From Thermohalobaculum sp039030915 (GTDB lineage Bacteria; Pseudomonadota; Alphaproteobacteria; Rhodobacterales; Rhodobacteraceae): a stretch of DNA of 64,000 nucleotides. The DNA lies in NCBI GenBank assembly GCA_039030915.1, contig JBCCDG010000003.1:30939-94938 (forward strand). The letters run 5' to 3'. Under the pieces are notes generated by a model. That model saw only the letters and a list, made by a program, of their open reading frames with translations. It had not been told where the DNA came from and made no database searches. This document shows, piece by piece, positions 16,122 through 25,392 of the stretch (the first letter of the stretch is position 1; every line of letters starts with the position of its first letter). The translations under genes were made by a program, and so were the position numbers.

Positions 16122-18464
16122 CTAGCGCCGCTTCAGGACGGGCGGGTCGAAGGCGGTCACGGGCGGGGGCGGCGCATCGAGGGCGGAGACCTCGACCAGC
16201 GCGGTGTGCGCGCTCGGCCCCTGTGCCAGCCGCGACGTGCCCTTGTCGAGCGTAAGGACATTGGGATTGCCGTGCTTGCAGAGGCTCCCGGGATCGCCGG
16301 GCGTCTCTGGATCGTACCATGCGCCGGTGGAGAGCTGCACGACGCCCGGCATCACCTCATCGGAGACGCGCAACCCCGCGAGACAGGCGCCGCGATCGTT
16401 ATGGACGCGCACCACATCGCCCGGTGCCAGCTTGCGGGCCTCGGCATCGCGCGGATGCATCGTGATCGGCTCCCGCCCCGCGATCTTGGAGGCGCGGCTG
16501 ACGCTGCCCGGGTCGAGCTGGCTGTGCAGGCGCGTGCGCGGCTGGTTGGAGACGAGGTGGAGCGGATAGCGCGCCACAGCGGCCCCGCCCAGCCATTCCG
16601 CGGGCTCCCGCCAGACCGGGTGGCCCGGACAATCCTCGTAGCCGAACCCCGCGATGCGCTCGGAGAAAATCTCGATCCGCCCGCTCGGGGTCTCCAGCGG
16701 CGACGCCGTCGGATCGGCGCGAAAGTCTTCCATCAGCACCGCGTCACGCTCCGGGGGCGGCAGATCATGCGTGCCCGCGGCGCGCAGGGCCTCGAGACTC
16801 GGCAGCGCGAAGCCCGCCTCTCCCGCCCGCTGACGCGCCTCGTCCCAGAGATGACGGATCCAGTCCTCGGCGCTCCGGCCCTCCGTGAAGGTCGCGGCAA
16901 GGCCGAGGCGCTCCGCGATCCCCGTCAGGATGGCGTAATCGTCCCGCGCCTCGCCGACCGGCGCGATGGCCTGCGCATTGGCGACGATCGTGGGCTCCCA
17001 GCTCGTCATCGCGATATCGTTGCGCTCGAGCGCCGTGGTCGTGGGCAGCACGATATCGGCATGCCGCGCCATGCCCGTCCACCAGATCTCGTTGACGATG
17101 ATGCATTCTGGCCGGCGCATCGCGTGCACCAGCCGGCCGAGATCCTGATGGTGATGGAAGGGATTGCCGCCCGCCCAGTAGATGAGACGCAGGTCCGGAT
17201 AGACCCGCCGCTCCCCGTTCCAGTCATAAGGCTCCCCGGGGTGCAGCAGCGCGTCTGAAATCCGGGCGACGGGGATCGCCGTCGTCGCGACGACCGCGTT
17301 CTCGCCCTGCGGCAGCGCCGGAAACTTGAAGAGACGTACGGGGTTCCCGACGCCGTTCTCCGACGCGTAGCCGTAGCCCACACCCCCGCCCGGCAGGCCG
17401 ATCTGGCCGAGCATCGCGGCCAGCGCCAGCGCCATCCAACCCGGCTGCTCGCCATGATCGGTGCGCTGCACGGACCAGGAGACGGTGATCATGGTGCGGC
17501 GCGCCGCCATGCGCCGGGCCAGGCTGCGAACCGTCTCGGCCGGGATGCCGGTGATGCCCTCGGACCATTCGGCGCTCTTGGCCTGGCCGTCCGCCTCGCC
17601 CATCAGATACGGCAAGAACCGCTCCCAGCCGGTGGTGTAGCGGGCGAGGAAGGCGCGATCCTCGAGCCCCTCGCTCACCAGCGTATGGGCAAGGCCCAGC
17701 AAAAACGCGACATCCGTGCCCGGCCGGATCGGCACCCATTCCGCGCCGATCTCCTCGATGGCGTCGGTCCGGATGGGTGAGAGCAGCACGAATTCGCATC
17801 CCCGCGCATGCGCGCGCTCGAGCGCACCGCGCGAAGTGTGCCGGCCGACGCCGCCGGACGTAACCTGCGCGTTCTTGATGGCGAGCCCCCCCACCATCAC
17901 CACCAGCTCGGAATGCGCCTCGATCACCGGCCAGGCCGTCGCGCGGTCGAGCATCAGGCGCCGGAAATGACCCGCGATATGGGGCATGATCGTGCTGACG
18001 GCCGCGTAGCTGTAAGTGTCGATGGAAGCGACATAGCCGCCGATCACGTTCAGAAAGCGATGGATCTGGCTCTGCGCATGATGAAACCGGCCGGCGCTCG
18101 CCCATCCGTAGGAGCCGCCGAAGATCGCCTCGTTGCCATGCTCCTGGCGTACGCGGTCGAGCTCCCGCGCCGCGATCTCACTGGCCTCGTCCCAGGGCAC
18201 CTCGACGAAGGGTTCCGCCCCGCGGCCCTCGCCGCCTGCACGATGGCCGTGCTTGAGGAAGCTTTCGCGGATCGCAGGGCGCGCGACGCGCGAAGGATGC
18301 GTCACCGCGTCCGTGATGCCGGGGCCGATCGCCGGGGGATCCGGGTCCTCCGACCAGGGCGTCACGCCCTCCAGCCGGCCGTCCCGCACATGCGCCTGGA
18401 AGGTGCCCCAGTGCGTCGAGAAAAGGCTTCGTGCCGCCACGCCCAGATCGTCTGCCGATGCCAT
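16122..18464 (-). CDS. Molybdopterin oxidoreductase, DMSO/TMAO/biotin-sulfoxide reductase family
   Basis: The product is of the DMSOR family with bis-MGD cofactor. The SYGWASAGRFHHAQSQ segment carries the serine that ligates molybdenum in DorA/TorA/BisC. Typical cofactor-binding stretches follow (SWSVQRTDHGEQ, GGGVGYGYASENGVGNP, WAGGNPFHHHQDLGRL, NEIWWTGMARHADIVLP, SNQPRTRLHSQLDPG). No twin-arginine signal is seen at ATG 18464, so it should be cytoplasmic, like BisC/MtsZ-type reductases acting on biotin, methionine or amine oxides. Starts at 18476 or 18557 are possible. It has no N-terminal iron-sulfur cysteines. It is divergent from the mttB-like gene, so N-oxide reduction feeding the methyltransferase is a reasonable guess, not shown. 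Confidence 0.9.
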   Translation of the reverse strand: MASADDLGVAARSLFSTHWGTFQAHVRDGRLEGVTPWSEDPDPPAIGPGITDAVTHPSRVARPAIRESFLKHGHRAGGEGRGAEPFVEVPWDEASEIAARELDRVRQEHGNEAIFGGSYGWASAGRFHHAQSQIHRFLNVIGGYVASIDTYSYAAVSTIMPHIAGHFRRLMLDRATAWPVIEAHSELVVMVGGLAIKNAQVTSGGVGRHTSRGALERAHARGCEFVLLSPIRTDAIEEIGAEWVPIRPGTDVAFLLGLAHTLVSEGLEDRAFLARYTTGWERFLPYLMGEADGQAKSAEWSEGITGIPAETVRSLARRMAARRTMITVSWSVQRTDHGEQPGWMALALAAMLGQIGLPGGGVGYGYASENGVGNPVRLFKFPALPQGENAVVATTAIPVARISDALLHPGEPYDWNGERRVYPDLRLIYWAGGNPFHHHQDLGRLVHAMRRPECIIVNEIWWTGMARHADIVLPTTTALERNDIAMTSWEPTIVANAQAIAPVGEARDDYAILTGIAERLGLAATFTEGRSAEDWIRHLWDEARQRAGEAGFALPSLEALRAAGTHDLPPPERDAVLMEDFRADPTASPLETPSGRIEIFSERIAGFGYEDCPGHPVWREPAEWLGGAAVARYPLHLVSNQPRTRLHSQLDPGSVSRASKIAGREPITMHPRDAEARKLAPGDVVRVHNDRGACLAGLRVSDEVMPGVVQLSTGAWYDPETPGDPGSLCKHGNPNVLTLDKGTSRLAQGPSAHTALVEVSALDAPPPPVTAFDPPVLKRR

Positions 18465-18709
18465 CGCCCGCTCCATAACCCCCGGGCCCGCGCGCCATGC
18501 TGCAACCGGGACCCGCAGCATCGCGCCACGGGAGGCGATCGGCAAGGGCTCGCCCATCGGCCAAAACCGACGCTTCTCGTCGCCATGGAACGGTCTCCTC
18601 CTCGCGTTTCGGCAGCATCCTGACGATCAGGTGACCGCAGAGCAGAGCAAGCCGAAGCCCGCGGTCACCGCCACGTGCATGCGCAAATAATGGGCGAAAA
18701 ACGCTCTTC

Positions 18710-18721
18710 TAAATCGATTTA
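18710..18721. promoter_or_regulatory. Perfect 12-bp palindrome, probable repressor operator
   Basis: TAAATCGATTTA lies 14 bases before the mttB-like ATG (18736) in otherwise GC-rich DNA. A CG-centred palindrome of the AAATCGATTT kind is typical of LacI-family operators. It overlaps the place where a promoter or leader for the plus-strand gene should be, within the 271-base divergent spacer shared with the molybdoenzyme. GGGAGGA just after it is the likely ribosome binding site. No regulator gene is visible nearby. Confidence 0.6.
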
Positions 18722-18735
18722 AGCGGGAGGATGGC

Positions 18736-20274
18736 ATGCTTACCGAAGAGAAGAAGCCCCGCAGCCGCGGGGGCGGGCGCGCCGCGCGACAGGCGATGAG
18801 GGCAGCCCCCATCGCGGTGGAGAAGCGCCCGATCCGGCCCGGCCTAGAGGGCGGCACCTACCGCCCACTCACCGAAGCCGACATGCGGCGCATCCACGAA
18901 GCAGCGCTCGACGTGCTGGAGACCATCGGCCTCTGCAACGCGCCGGAGAGCGGCAAGGCGATCCTCACCGGCGCCGGCGCACGGCTGGGGGATGACGGGC
19001 GCATCCGGTTTCCCCGCGCGCTGGTCGAGGACATGCTGGCGATCTCCGCGCGCAACATCACCCTCTGCGGGCGCGACCCGAAGCACGACCTCCTCCTCTC
19101 CGGCAATCGCGTGCATTTCGGCACGGCCGGCGCGGCGGTGCATATCGTCGATGTGGAGAACCGCGACTATCGCGAGTCGACGCTCGACGACCTGCTGGTG
19201 GCGGCGCGACTCGTCGAAGGGCTCGACAACATCCACTTCTTCCAGCGTTGTCTCGTCGCGCGGGACGTGGCCGACCCTGTCGAGCTCGACATCAATACCG
19301 TCTACGCTTCCTGCGTGGGCACCGCCAAGCATGTGGGCACCAGCTTCATCGACGCGGGCAATGTAGAGGCGACCATGCCGCTCCTGCACATGCTGGCAGG
19401 GGGCGAGGACGAATGGCGACGGCGACCTTTCCTCAGTAATTCCAACTGCTTCGTGGTCCCTCCCCTCACCTTCGCGCAGGAGAGTTGCGAGGTGATGGAG
19501 AGCTGCATCCGCGCGGGCATGCCGGTGCTGCTCCTCTCCGCAGGCCAGGCAGGCGCAACCGCGCCCGCACCGCTCGCCACCGCCATCGTACAGGCAGTGG
19601 CCGAATGTCTGGCCGGCGTCGTCTACGTCAACGCAATCACGCCCGGCCACCCCGCGATCTTCGGCACCTGGCCCTTCGTCTCGGATCTGCGCACGGGTGC
19701 CATGTCCGGCGGCTCGGGCGAGCAGGCGCTTCTGACGGCGGGCTGCGCACAGATGCACCGGTTCTACGACTTGCCCGGCGGCGCGGCGGCCGGCATCGCG
19801 GATTCGAAGCTGCCGGACATGCAGGCGGGCTGGGAGCAGGCGATCTCCAACACCATGGCGGGCCTCGCCGGGCTCAACATGGTCTACGAGTCCGTCGGCA
19901 TGCACGCCTCCCTCCTAGGCTTCTGCTTCGAGAGCCTCGTGCTCGGCGACGACATGCTGGGCCAGGTGCTCCGCTGCGTACGCGGCATCGAGGTGACGGA
20001 CGAGAACGTCAGCCTCGATACGATGAAGGCCGTCTGTCTCGGCGGCCCCGGCCACTATCTCGGCCAGCCGCAGACGCTGGGGATCATGGAGAGCGAGTAC
20101 GTCTACCCTGCGGTCGCGGACCGGACGAGCCCCAAGGAGTGGAACGAGATCGGCCGACCCGACCTCATCATGAAGGCCATCGAACGCAAGAACCGCATCC
20201 TTGCGGCGGCGGGTCCTCTGGTAGAGGCTGGAACCGACGCGGCTATCCGCGCACGGTTCCCGATCCGCTTCTGA
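18736..20274 (+). CDS. MttB-superfamily methyltransferase, non-pyrrolysine type
   Basis: The 512-residue product belongs to the trimethylamine methyltransferase (MttB, COG5598) superfamily, which moves a methyl group from a quaternary or tertiary amine to a corrinoid protein. Recognisable parts are YRPLTEADMRRIHEAALDVL, VHFGTAGAAVHIVD, the central GTWPFVSDLRTGAMSGGSGE and GGPGHYLGQPQTLGIMESEY. There is no in-frame TAG, so it lacks the pyrrolysine of archaeal MttB, like MtgB-type glycine-betaine enzymes. No corrinoid-protein gene lies beside it, although a full cobalamin pathway is in the window. The ATG is preceded by GGGAGGA and by a palindromic operator. Substrate is unknown. Confidence 0.9.
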   Translation: MLTEEKKPRSRGGGRAARQAMRAAPIAVEKRPIRPGLEGGTYRPLTEADMRRIHEAALDVLETIGLCNAPESGKAILTGAGARLGDDGRIRFPRALVEDMLAISARNITLCGRDPKHDLLLSGNRVHFGTAGAAVHIVDVENRDYRESTLDDLLVAARLVEGLDNIHFFQRCLVARDVADPVELDINTVYASCVGTAKHVGTSFIDAGNVEATMPLLHMLAGGEDEWRRRPFLSNSNCFVVPPLTFAQESCEVMESCIRAGMPVLLLSAGQAGATAPAPLATAIVQAVAECLAGVVYVNAITPGHPAIFGTWPFVSDLRTGAMSGGSGEQALLTAGCAQMHRFYDLPGGAAAGIADSKLPDMQAGWEQAISNTMAGLAGLNMVYESVGMHASLLGFCFESLVLGDDMLGQVLRCVRGIEVTDENVSLDTMKAVCLGGPGHYLGQPQTLGIMESEYVYPAVADRTSPKEWNEIGRPDLIMKAIERKNRILAAAGPLVEAGTDAAIRARFPIRF

Positions 20275-20341
20275 GGGGTCTCGATGCCGAACGCTTCCCG
20301 TCGGCGACCCCTTGTCGCCGGTGCCTGCCCGCGCCAGGACC

Positions 20342-20361
20342 AGGGCCTGGATCAAGGCCCT
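20342..20361 (+). other. Hairpin in the mttB-hyuA spacer
   Basis: AGGGCCT (20342-20348), loop GGATCA, AGGCCCT (20355-20361) form a 7-bp stem in the 146-base gap between the mttB-like and hyuA-like genes. It could partly end transcription or stabilise the upstream message. There is no T-run. Confidence 0.35.
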
Positions 20362-20420
20362 GACGGCCTCCAGGCCTGCGACCGACCCGCCAAGGCCTCT
20401 GTTGCGGGCCGCACGCTCTC

Positions 20421-22451
20421 ATGACGGCGCCGGTCCATCTCGGCATCGACACCGGCGGCACCTACACCGACGCGGTGCTGTGGGACCCGGGCCCGGGGCG
20501 CGTTGTCGCCAAGGCCAAGGCGCTCACCACCCATGCCTCGCTCAAGCGGGGGATCGCGGCCGCGCTCGACGCGGTCCTCTCACGCGCTGCCCTGCCCGCC
20601 TCCGCCATCGGCCTCGTCTCCCTCTCCACCACCCTGGCGACGAATGCCCTCGTCGAGGGTCATGGCGCCCCCGCAGCCCTCGTCATGATCGGCTTGACGG
20701 AGCGGGACGTCGCCCGGGCGGGCCTGCGCGAAGCGGTCGGCGCGGATCCCACACTCCTCCTCCGTGGCGGACACGGCTCCTTCGGCGACGAGGCGGCTCC
20801 GCTCGACGTCGAAACCCTGCGAGAGGAGGCGCCGAGGCTCGCCGGACAGGCCAGCGCCTTCGCCGTCGCTGCGCAGTTCGCCACGCGCAACCCGGCGCAC
20901 GAGCTCGCGGCCAAAGCGCTCCTCCGCGAAGAAACCGGCCTGCCCGTAACCGCGAGCCACGAGCTGACCGCCCGCCTCGACGCCCCGCGCCGCGCGCTCA
21001 CGGCATTTCTCAACGCGCGCCTCATCGGCCTGCTCGCCGGGCTCATCGACGGCTCGGCCGCCCTGCTCGCCGCCCGCGGCGTCGCGGCCCCGCTCATGGT
21101 CGTGCGGGGCGACGGGGCGCTGATGTCGGCCACCACGGCGCGGGAACGGCCGATCGAGACCATCCTTTCGGGCCCCGCCGCCAGCCTGGTGGGCGCCGCG
21201 GCCCTCACCGGGCTCGAACGTTGCGTCGTCTCCGATATCGGCGGCACCACGACCGATATCGCGGAGCTCGAGAGCGGCAGGCCCCGTCGCGACCCTGAGG
21301 GCGCGGTCGTGGGCGGCTGGCGCACGCTGGTGGAGGCTGCGGCGATCCGAACCTACGGGCTCGGCGCCGACAGCATCGTCGGCCTCGATCCGGCCAGCGA
21401 CGCGCTGACGCTCGGCCCCCGCCGCGCCACACCCGTCTCCCTCCTCGCCATGGAGCACCCGGCGCTGGTGGCGGAAACGCTGAGGCGTCAGGCCGCGGGC
21501 ATGCGCGTCGAGGCAACTGCCGGCCGCTTCGTGCATCTTGCGCGCGGCACCCGCATCGACGCACGGGCGAGTGCGGCGGAACGCGCGCTCGCCGACCGGC
21601 TCGCCGACGGTCCCGCAGCGCTCGACCGGGTCGCGACCGACCGGGCCGCCCGCACTGCACTCGATCGTCTGGCCGCGCGCGGCGCCATTCGCCTCGCCGC
21701 GTTCACGCCGTCCGATGCCGCACATGTCCTCGGCCGGCACTCGGCCTGGGACACCTCGGCCGCGCTTGCCGTCGCCACGCTCTTCGCCCGGCAGAAGACC
21801 CGGCTCGGCGAAGCTCTCGCGGCGTCAGCGGAGGCGCTGGCGGAACGCGTCGTCACCGCCCTCGTTCGCCGCTCCGCCGAGTGCCTCGTCGAGGCGACGG
21901 CCGGCGCGGCGGGGCTGCCCGATGAAGGTCTCGCTACCTCCCCCGCCATCGCCGCCGCCCTCGATCTGCAGACGGGGAGCCATCATCGCGGCCTCCTCGT
22001 TCCCGCCATCCGCCTCGCGGCCCCGCTCGTGGGCCTCGGCGCGGCGGCCCCGACCTATTACCCGGCCGTGGCTCAGGCGCTCCTCACGGAGGTCGCAGTG
22101 CCCGAGCATGCGGATGTCGCCAATGCCGTCGGCGCCGTCGCGGGGCTGGTCGAGACGCGGCGCGAGGCGCTGATATTGCAGCCCACGGAGGGCAGCTTCA
22201 CGGTCGCGCTCGACGATGGCCTCCGCCGCTTCTCCTGCGTCGACGAGGCCACGGCCGCAGCACGGGACTGGCTCGGCCGCGCAACCCTGGCCGACGCACG
22301 CGTCTCCGGTGCGACGGAACCCGTGCTCAGCATCGCCGAGGAGGACAGCACCGCCACCGTCGAGGGCCAGCGCATGATCGTGGAGCGGCGCCTGACGGCA
22401 ACGGCCACCGGCCGCCCGGCCAGCGCCGCAACCCAGATGCCCGGCGCCTGA
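20421..22451 (+). CDS. Hydantoinase/oxoprolinase (HyuA) family ATPase
   Basis: The 676-residue product starts with the ASKHA-type phosphate loop GIDTGGTYTDAV and has the second nucleotide-binding motif VVSDIGGTTTDIAELESG at about residues 266-283. HyuA proteins use ATP to open hydantoins or 5-oxoproline, or to carboxylate acetophenone, normally together with a HyuB subunit. No hyuB follows; the next gene is convergent. Because RamA-like activators of corrinoid methyltransferases are also ASKHA-fold ATPases and this gene trails an mttB homologue, an accessory role in that system is an alternative. The start is the first ATG matching the family N-terminus. Confidence 0.87.
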   Translation: MTAPVHLGIDTGGTYTDAVLWDPGPGRVVAKAKALTTHASLKRGIAAALDAVLSRAALPASAIGLVSLSTTLATNALVEGHGAPAALVMIGLTERDVARAGLREAVGADPTLLLRGGHGSFGDEAAPLDVETLREEAPRLAGQASAFAVAAQFATRNPAHELAAKALLREETGLPVTASHELTARLDAPRRALTAFLNARLIGLLAGLIDGSAALLAARGVAAPLMVVRGDGALMSATTARERPIETILSGPAASLVGAAALTGLERCVVSDIGGTTTDIAELESGRPRRDPEGAVVGGWRTLVEAAAIRTYGLGADSIVGLDPASDALTLGPRRATPVSLLAMEHPALVAETLRRQAAGMRVEATAGRFVHLARGTRIDARASAAERALADRLADGPAALDRVATDRAARTALDRLAARGAIRLAAFTPSDAAHVLGRHSAWDTSAALAVATLFARQKTRLGEALAASAEALAERVVTALVRRSAECLVEATAGAAGLPDEGLATSPAIAAALDLQTGSHHRGLLVPAIRLAAPLVGLGAAAPTYYPAVAQALLTEVAVPEHADVANAVGAVAGLVETRREALILQPTEGSFTVALDDGLRRFSCVDEATAAARDWLGRATLADARVSGATEPVLSIAEEDSTATVEGQRMIVERRLTATATGRPASAATQMPGA

Positions 22452-22514
22452 GCCTCGGCCAAGACAACACCGCCAGTCGGCACGCTGCCCGGATCTCTCC
22501 CGAGCTCGATATCA

Positions 22515-22568
22515 CAGCGACCACAAAGAAGCATCGCGGCGACCAGCCGCGATTCCGCCTGGCTCGAC
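22515..22568 (+). repeat. Dispersed hairpin repeat, copy 2
   Basis: ATCGCGGC (22533-22540), loop GACCA, GCCGCGAT (22546-22553), flanked by CAGCGACCAC on the left and TCCGCCTGG on the right. It lies between the convergent hyuA-like gene (ends 22451) and the racemase gene (ends 22590). It matches copy 3 at 38640-38691 except for a paired G/C swap inside the stem. Confidence 0.75.
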
Positions 22569-22589
22569 GCCCGATGAGAGGCCCGATGA

Positions 22590-23306
22590 TCAGCCGAGGG
22601 CGGCGGGAAGCACCGCGCCCAGCGCCATGGCAACCGCCGCCTGGACGGGATCGATCACCGGCAGGCCGAGCGCCAGCGCGAGCGCTGCGCGATGCCGCGC
22701 CATACCGGCGCAGCCCAGCACGACCACATCCGCGCCATCCGCCGCCAGTTCCTCGCCAACCGTCACCAGCCGGTCGAAGGTGTCCGCACCCCGCGCCGTC
22801 TCGTCCACGCTCATATCGAGCGCCCGTTCACCGGCCAGCCGCTCGAGCACCCCCATCCGGCGCATGAAGCGCCGGTGCCGCGCGACGGACGGTGCCGCGA
22901 TCGCGATGACGCCGAACCGGTCGCCTCGCGCCATCGCCGACAGGACCCCGGCCTCCTGGATCCCGAAGACCGGTGCCTCCGAAACGCTGCGGCAGGCGTC
23001 GAGCCCCGGGTCCGAGTAGCAGGCGATCACATGCGCCGCGGCATCCGCGCGGCTCTCCACCAGCCGCACGAGCGGCATCACCACCGCATCGCTATCCACC
23101 TGGCTCTCGATACCGAAGGGGCCTTCGGCCAGCGTCACGCATTCGATTAGCGGCCAGCCCGGCGCGCGGAAACCCGCCAGCGCATCGCAGAGCCCTTCCG
23201 TCACCGCTTCGTTCGAGTTCGGATTGATCACCAGGATCGGCCCGGCGACGGATGCGCGCACCGGTTGCTCCGCGAGTGCCGCGATCTCCTCCTCCGGCGT
23301 GCTCAC
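22590..23306 (-). CDS. Asp/Glu/hydantoin racemase family protein
   Basis: The 238-residue product matches the hydantoin racemase (HyuE) branch of the Asp/Glu racemase superfamily. The N-terminal strand ILVINPNSNEAVTEGL is characteristic, and the two catalytic cysteines sit in IACYSDPGLDACR and VVLGCAGMARHR. Such enzymes racemise 5-substituted hydantoins or related alpha-carbons so that a stereospecific hydantoinase can use both enantiomers. The ATG overlaps the upstream hydantoinase stop by four bases, and this is the last gene of the operon. Confidence 0.88.
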   Translation of the reverse strand: MSTPEEEIAALAEQPVRASVAGPILVINPNSNEAVTEGLCDALAGFRAPGWPLIECVTLAEGPFGIESQVDSDAVVMPLVRLVESRADAAAHVIACYSDPGLDACRSVSEAPVFGIQEAGVLSAMARGDRFGVIAIAAPSVARHRRFMRRMGVLERLAGERALDMSVDETARGADTFDRLVTVGEELAADGADVVVLGCAGMARHRAALALALGLPVIDPVQAAVAMALGAVLPAALG

Positions 23307-24760
23307 GGCGCGATCTCCGCACCGAAATTGCGGGCAGGATCGAGCTCCGGCGCTGCCGTGCCGGCATAGCCCGTCATGTCCGCCTTGGCCCGGGCGACGA
23401 AGCGGCCATGCCCGGGCCGGCCGACCACCGCACCGTCCTGCAGCACCGGCCCCCCGCGGCAGAGCACGGTAACGGGCCAGCCCCTGAGCCGCCTTCCCTC
23501 GAAAGGCGTGTAGTCCATGGCATCCCCCTGCGCCTCCGCCGTCACCTCCCGCTCGAGCACGGGGTCCCAGATCGCGATATCCGCATCCATGCCGACGGCG
23601 ATGCTACCCTTCTTCTCGAGCCCGTAGAGCCGCGCGGCATTGGTGGCCGAGAGCGCCACGAAACGCTGCAGCGTGATCCGCCCGGCATTGACCCCTTCCG
23701 AGAACAGGAGCGGCAGGCGGAGCGCGATGCCCGGCATGCCATTGGCGATCTGCTTGAAGGTCGCGTCCGGGCCCTTGGCGAGCTTACCGGAAGCATCGAA
23801 CCGGTAGGGCGCATGGTCGGACGACCAGAGCGTGAAGGTCCCCGTCCTGAGGTGTCGCCAGAGCGCCTCCTGTGTCGCGGCATCGCGCAGGGGCGGGGAG
23901 CACATGAACTTCGCCCCCTCCATTCCCGGCCGGTCGAGATCCTCCCCCGTCAGGAAGAAGTATTGCGGGCAGGTCTCCCCGAAGATCTTCGCGCCCTCGC
24001 CCCGGGCCCGGCGCACGATCTCCGCGCCCTCTGCGGTGCTCACATGCACGATCACAAGCGGCGTATCCACGAGCCGCGCCAGGCATACGGCCCGATGGAT
24101 CGCCTCGACCTCCGCCAGCGCCGGGTGCGAGGGCGCGTGGTAACGCGGCGCCGTATGCCCGACGGCCAGCAGGCGGGCGGACATCCAGTCGATCATCGCG
24201 TTGTTCTCGGCATGCACCATGGTCACGGCGCCATGCGCCTTGGCCACGGTCAGGATGTCGAGAAACTGACGGTCGTCGATCTTCATGAGGTCGTAGGTCA
24301 CGAACACCTTGAAGCTCGTCACCCCCCGCGCAAAGGCCGCCGGCAGCTCTTCGCTCAGCGCCTTCTGCGTCGGGTCCGCCACGATGAGATGATAGCCATA
24401 GTCGATATAGGACCGTCCCTCGGCGCGGCTGTCATAGAGGTCCAGCGTCTCCGTGACCCCCATGCCGCGATGCTGTGCCGCGAAGGGCACGAAGCAGCTG
24501 TTGCCCCCGATGGCCGCCGAGCGGGACCCGCTCTCGTAGTCGTCCGCGGTCATGCCCCCGGTCGCGCTCTCCTGCGCGATGTGGCAATGCGCCTCGATCC
24601 CGCCGGGCAGCACCAGCTTGTCCGTGGCATCGATGGTCTCCGCCGCCTCCAGCGCCTCGGCGATAGCGACGATCCGCCCGTCCCGCACGCCCACATCGGC
24701 GCGGAAGGTATCGGCCGCGGTAACGACCGTGCCGCCGCGAATGGCTAGGTCGAGCATCAT
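23303..24760 (-). CDS. Dihydropyrimidinase/D-hydantoinase-type amidohydrolase
   Basis: A 485-residue cyclic amidohydrolase that opens hydantoin or dihydropyrimidine rings to N-carbamoyl amino acids. Visible metal-site residues are the HxH of GGIEAHCHIAQE, the carboxylated lysine in TSFKVFVTYD, histidines in MVHAENN and IVHVSTAEG, and the aspartate in SSDHAPY. The start is the first of two tandem ATGs at 24760, whose ATGA overlaps the stop of the flavin-reductase-like gene. Its stop in turn overlaps the racemase start. Substrate side chain cannot be read from the sequence. Confidence 0.92.
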   Translation of the reverse strand: MMLDLAIRGGTVVTAADTFRADVGVRDGRIVAIAEALEAAETIDATDKLVLPGGIEAHCHIAQESATGGMTADDYESGSRSAAIGGNSCFVPFAAQHRGMGVTETLDLYDSRAEGRSYIDYGYHLIVADPTQKALSEELPAAFARGVTSFKVFVTYDLMKIDDRQFLDILTVAKAHGAVTMVHAENNAMIDWMSARLLAVGHTAPRYHAPSHPALAEVEAIHRAVCLARLVDTPLVIVHVSTAEGAEIVRRARGEGAKIFGETCPQYFFLTGEDLDRPGMEGAKFMCSPPLRDAATQEALWRHLRTGTFTLWSSDHAPYRFDASGKLAKGPDATFKQIANGMPGIALRLPLLFSEGVNAGRITLQRFVALSATNAARLYGLEKKGSIAVGMDADIAIWDPVLEREVTAEAQGDAMDYTPFEGRRLRGWPVTVLCRGGPVLQDGAVVGRPGHGRFVARAKADMTGYAGTAAPELDPARNFGAEIAP

Positions 24761-25392
24761 TCTGCGGCCTCGCTGCCCCGGGCGGGCCTGGGCTCGGGGA
24801 TTGGGAGGGGATCGATCTCCTCGACGCGGCCGTAGCGGATGCCGAAGAGGCGGGCGAGCGGAAAGGTGCCCTTCCAGTCGAAATAGAGCGTCTCGGGATC
24901 GACCAGCCCGTCCCGCGCCTCCAGCGCCAGCGCCTCGCCGACGCAAAGCTCCCGGTCCGCGCTGAAGCTCAGATGGGCAAGGCGCCGGCACTCGAAGGCC
25001 ACGGGCGCTTCGGCGAGCCGCGGGGGCGCCACCAGGGTCGAGGGCACGAGGGTCAGCCCCACCGCCTCCGCCTCGCTCCGGTCCGCGGGGTAGACCGCCG
25101 CCGTCTCGACCATCCGCTCCGCAAGATCCGGCGTCAGGATGTTGACCACGAACTCGCCCGTCCGCTGGATGTTGCGCGTGGTGTCCTTCGGCGTCCCGTC
25201 GCCCCGGTGCTGGAGGCCGAGCACCATGATCGCCGGCTTGTCCCCGAAGACGTTGAAGAAGCTGTAGGGGGCGGCATTGACCACGCCCTCCTCGTTCAGG
25301 GTCGTGATCCAGCCGACGGGACGGGGGAGAACGCTGGCGGTGACGAGCTTGTAGCACGCCTTGGCGTCGTAATCGGCGAAGTCGAAGCGCAT
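24757..25392 (-). CDS. Flavin-reductase-like (FMN-binding split-barrel) protein
   Basis: The 211-residue protein belongs to the flavin reductase-like/DIM6-NTAB family. The FMN-contacting signature is the N-terminal LPRPVGWITTLNEEGVVNAAPYSFFN, followed by DTTRNIQRTGEFVVNI. Relatives supply reduced flavin to monooxygenases or bind FMN without known turnover. Here it lies inside a hydantoin-degradation operon, overlapping the genes on both sides, with no monooxygenase partner in the window. Its role in that pathway is unknown. Confidence 0.87.
   Translation of the reverse strand: MRFDFADYDAKACYKLVTASVLPRPVGWITTLNEEGVVNAAPYSFFNVFGDKPAIMVLGLQHRGDGTPKDTTRNIQRTGEFVVNILTPDLAERMVETAAVYPADRSEAEAVGLTLVPSTLVAPPRLAEAPVAFECRRLAHLSFSADRELCVGEALALEARDGLVDPETLYFDWKGTFPLARLFGIRYGRVEEIDPLPIPEPRPARGSEAAE

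Noticed and set aside
18710..18721. Reading the palindrome as an FNR/CRP-type site
   Set aside because: It lacks the TTGAT-N4-ATCAA or TGTGA-N6-TCACA pattern; the CG-centred form fits the LacI class better.
18736..20274. Pyrrolysine-dependent MttB
   Set aside because: The whole frame is open without an in-frame TAG, and no pyl genes are present.
20312..21298. 328-residue plus-strand frame inside the hyuA-like gene
   Set aside because: Very high Arg and Pro content, out of frame with the clear ASKHA motifs of the real gene.
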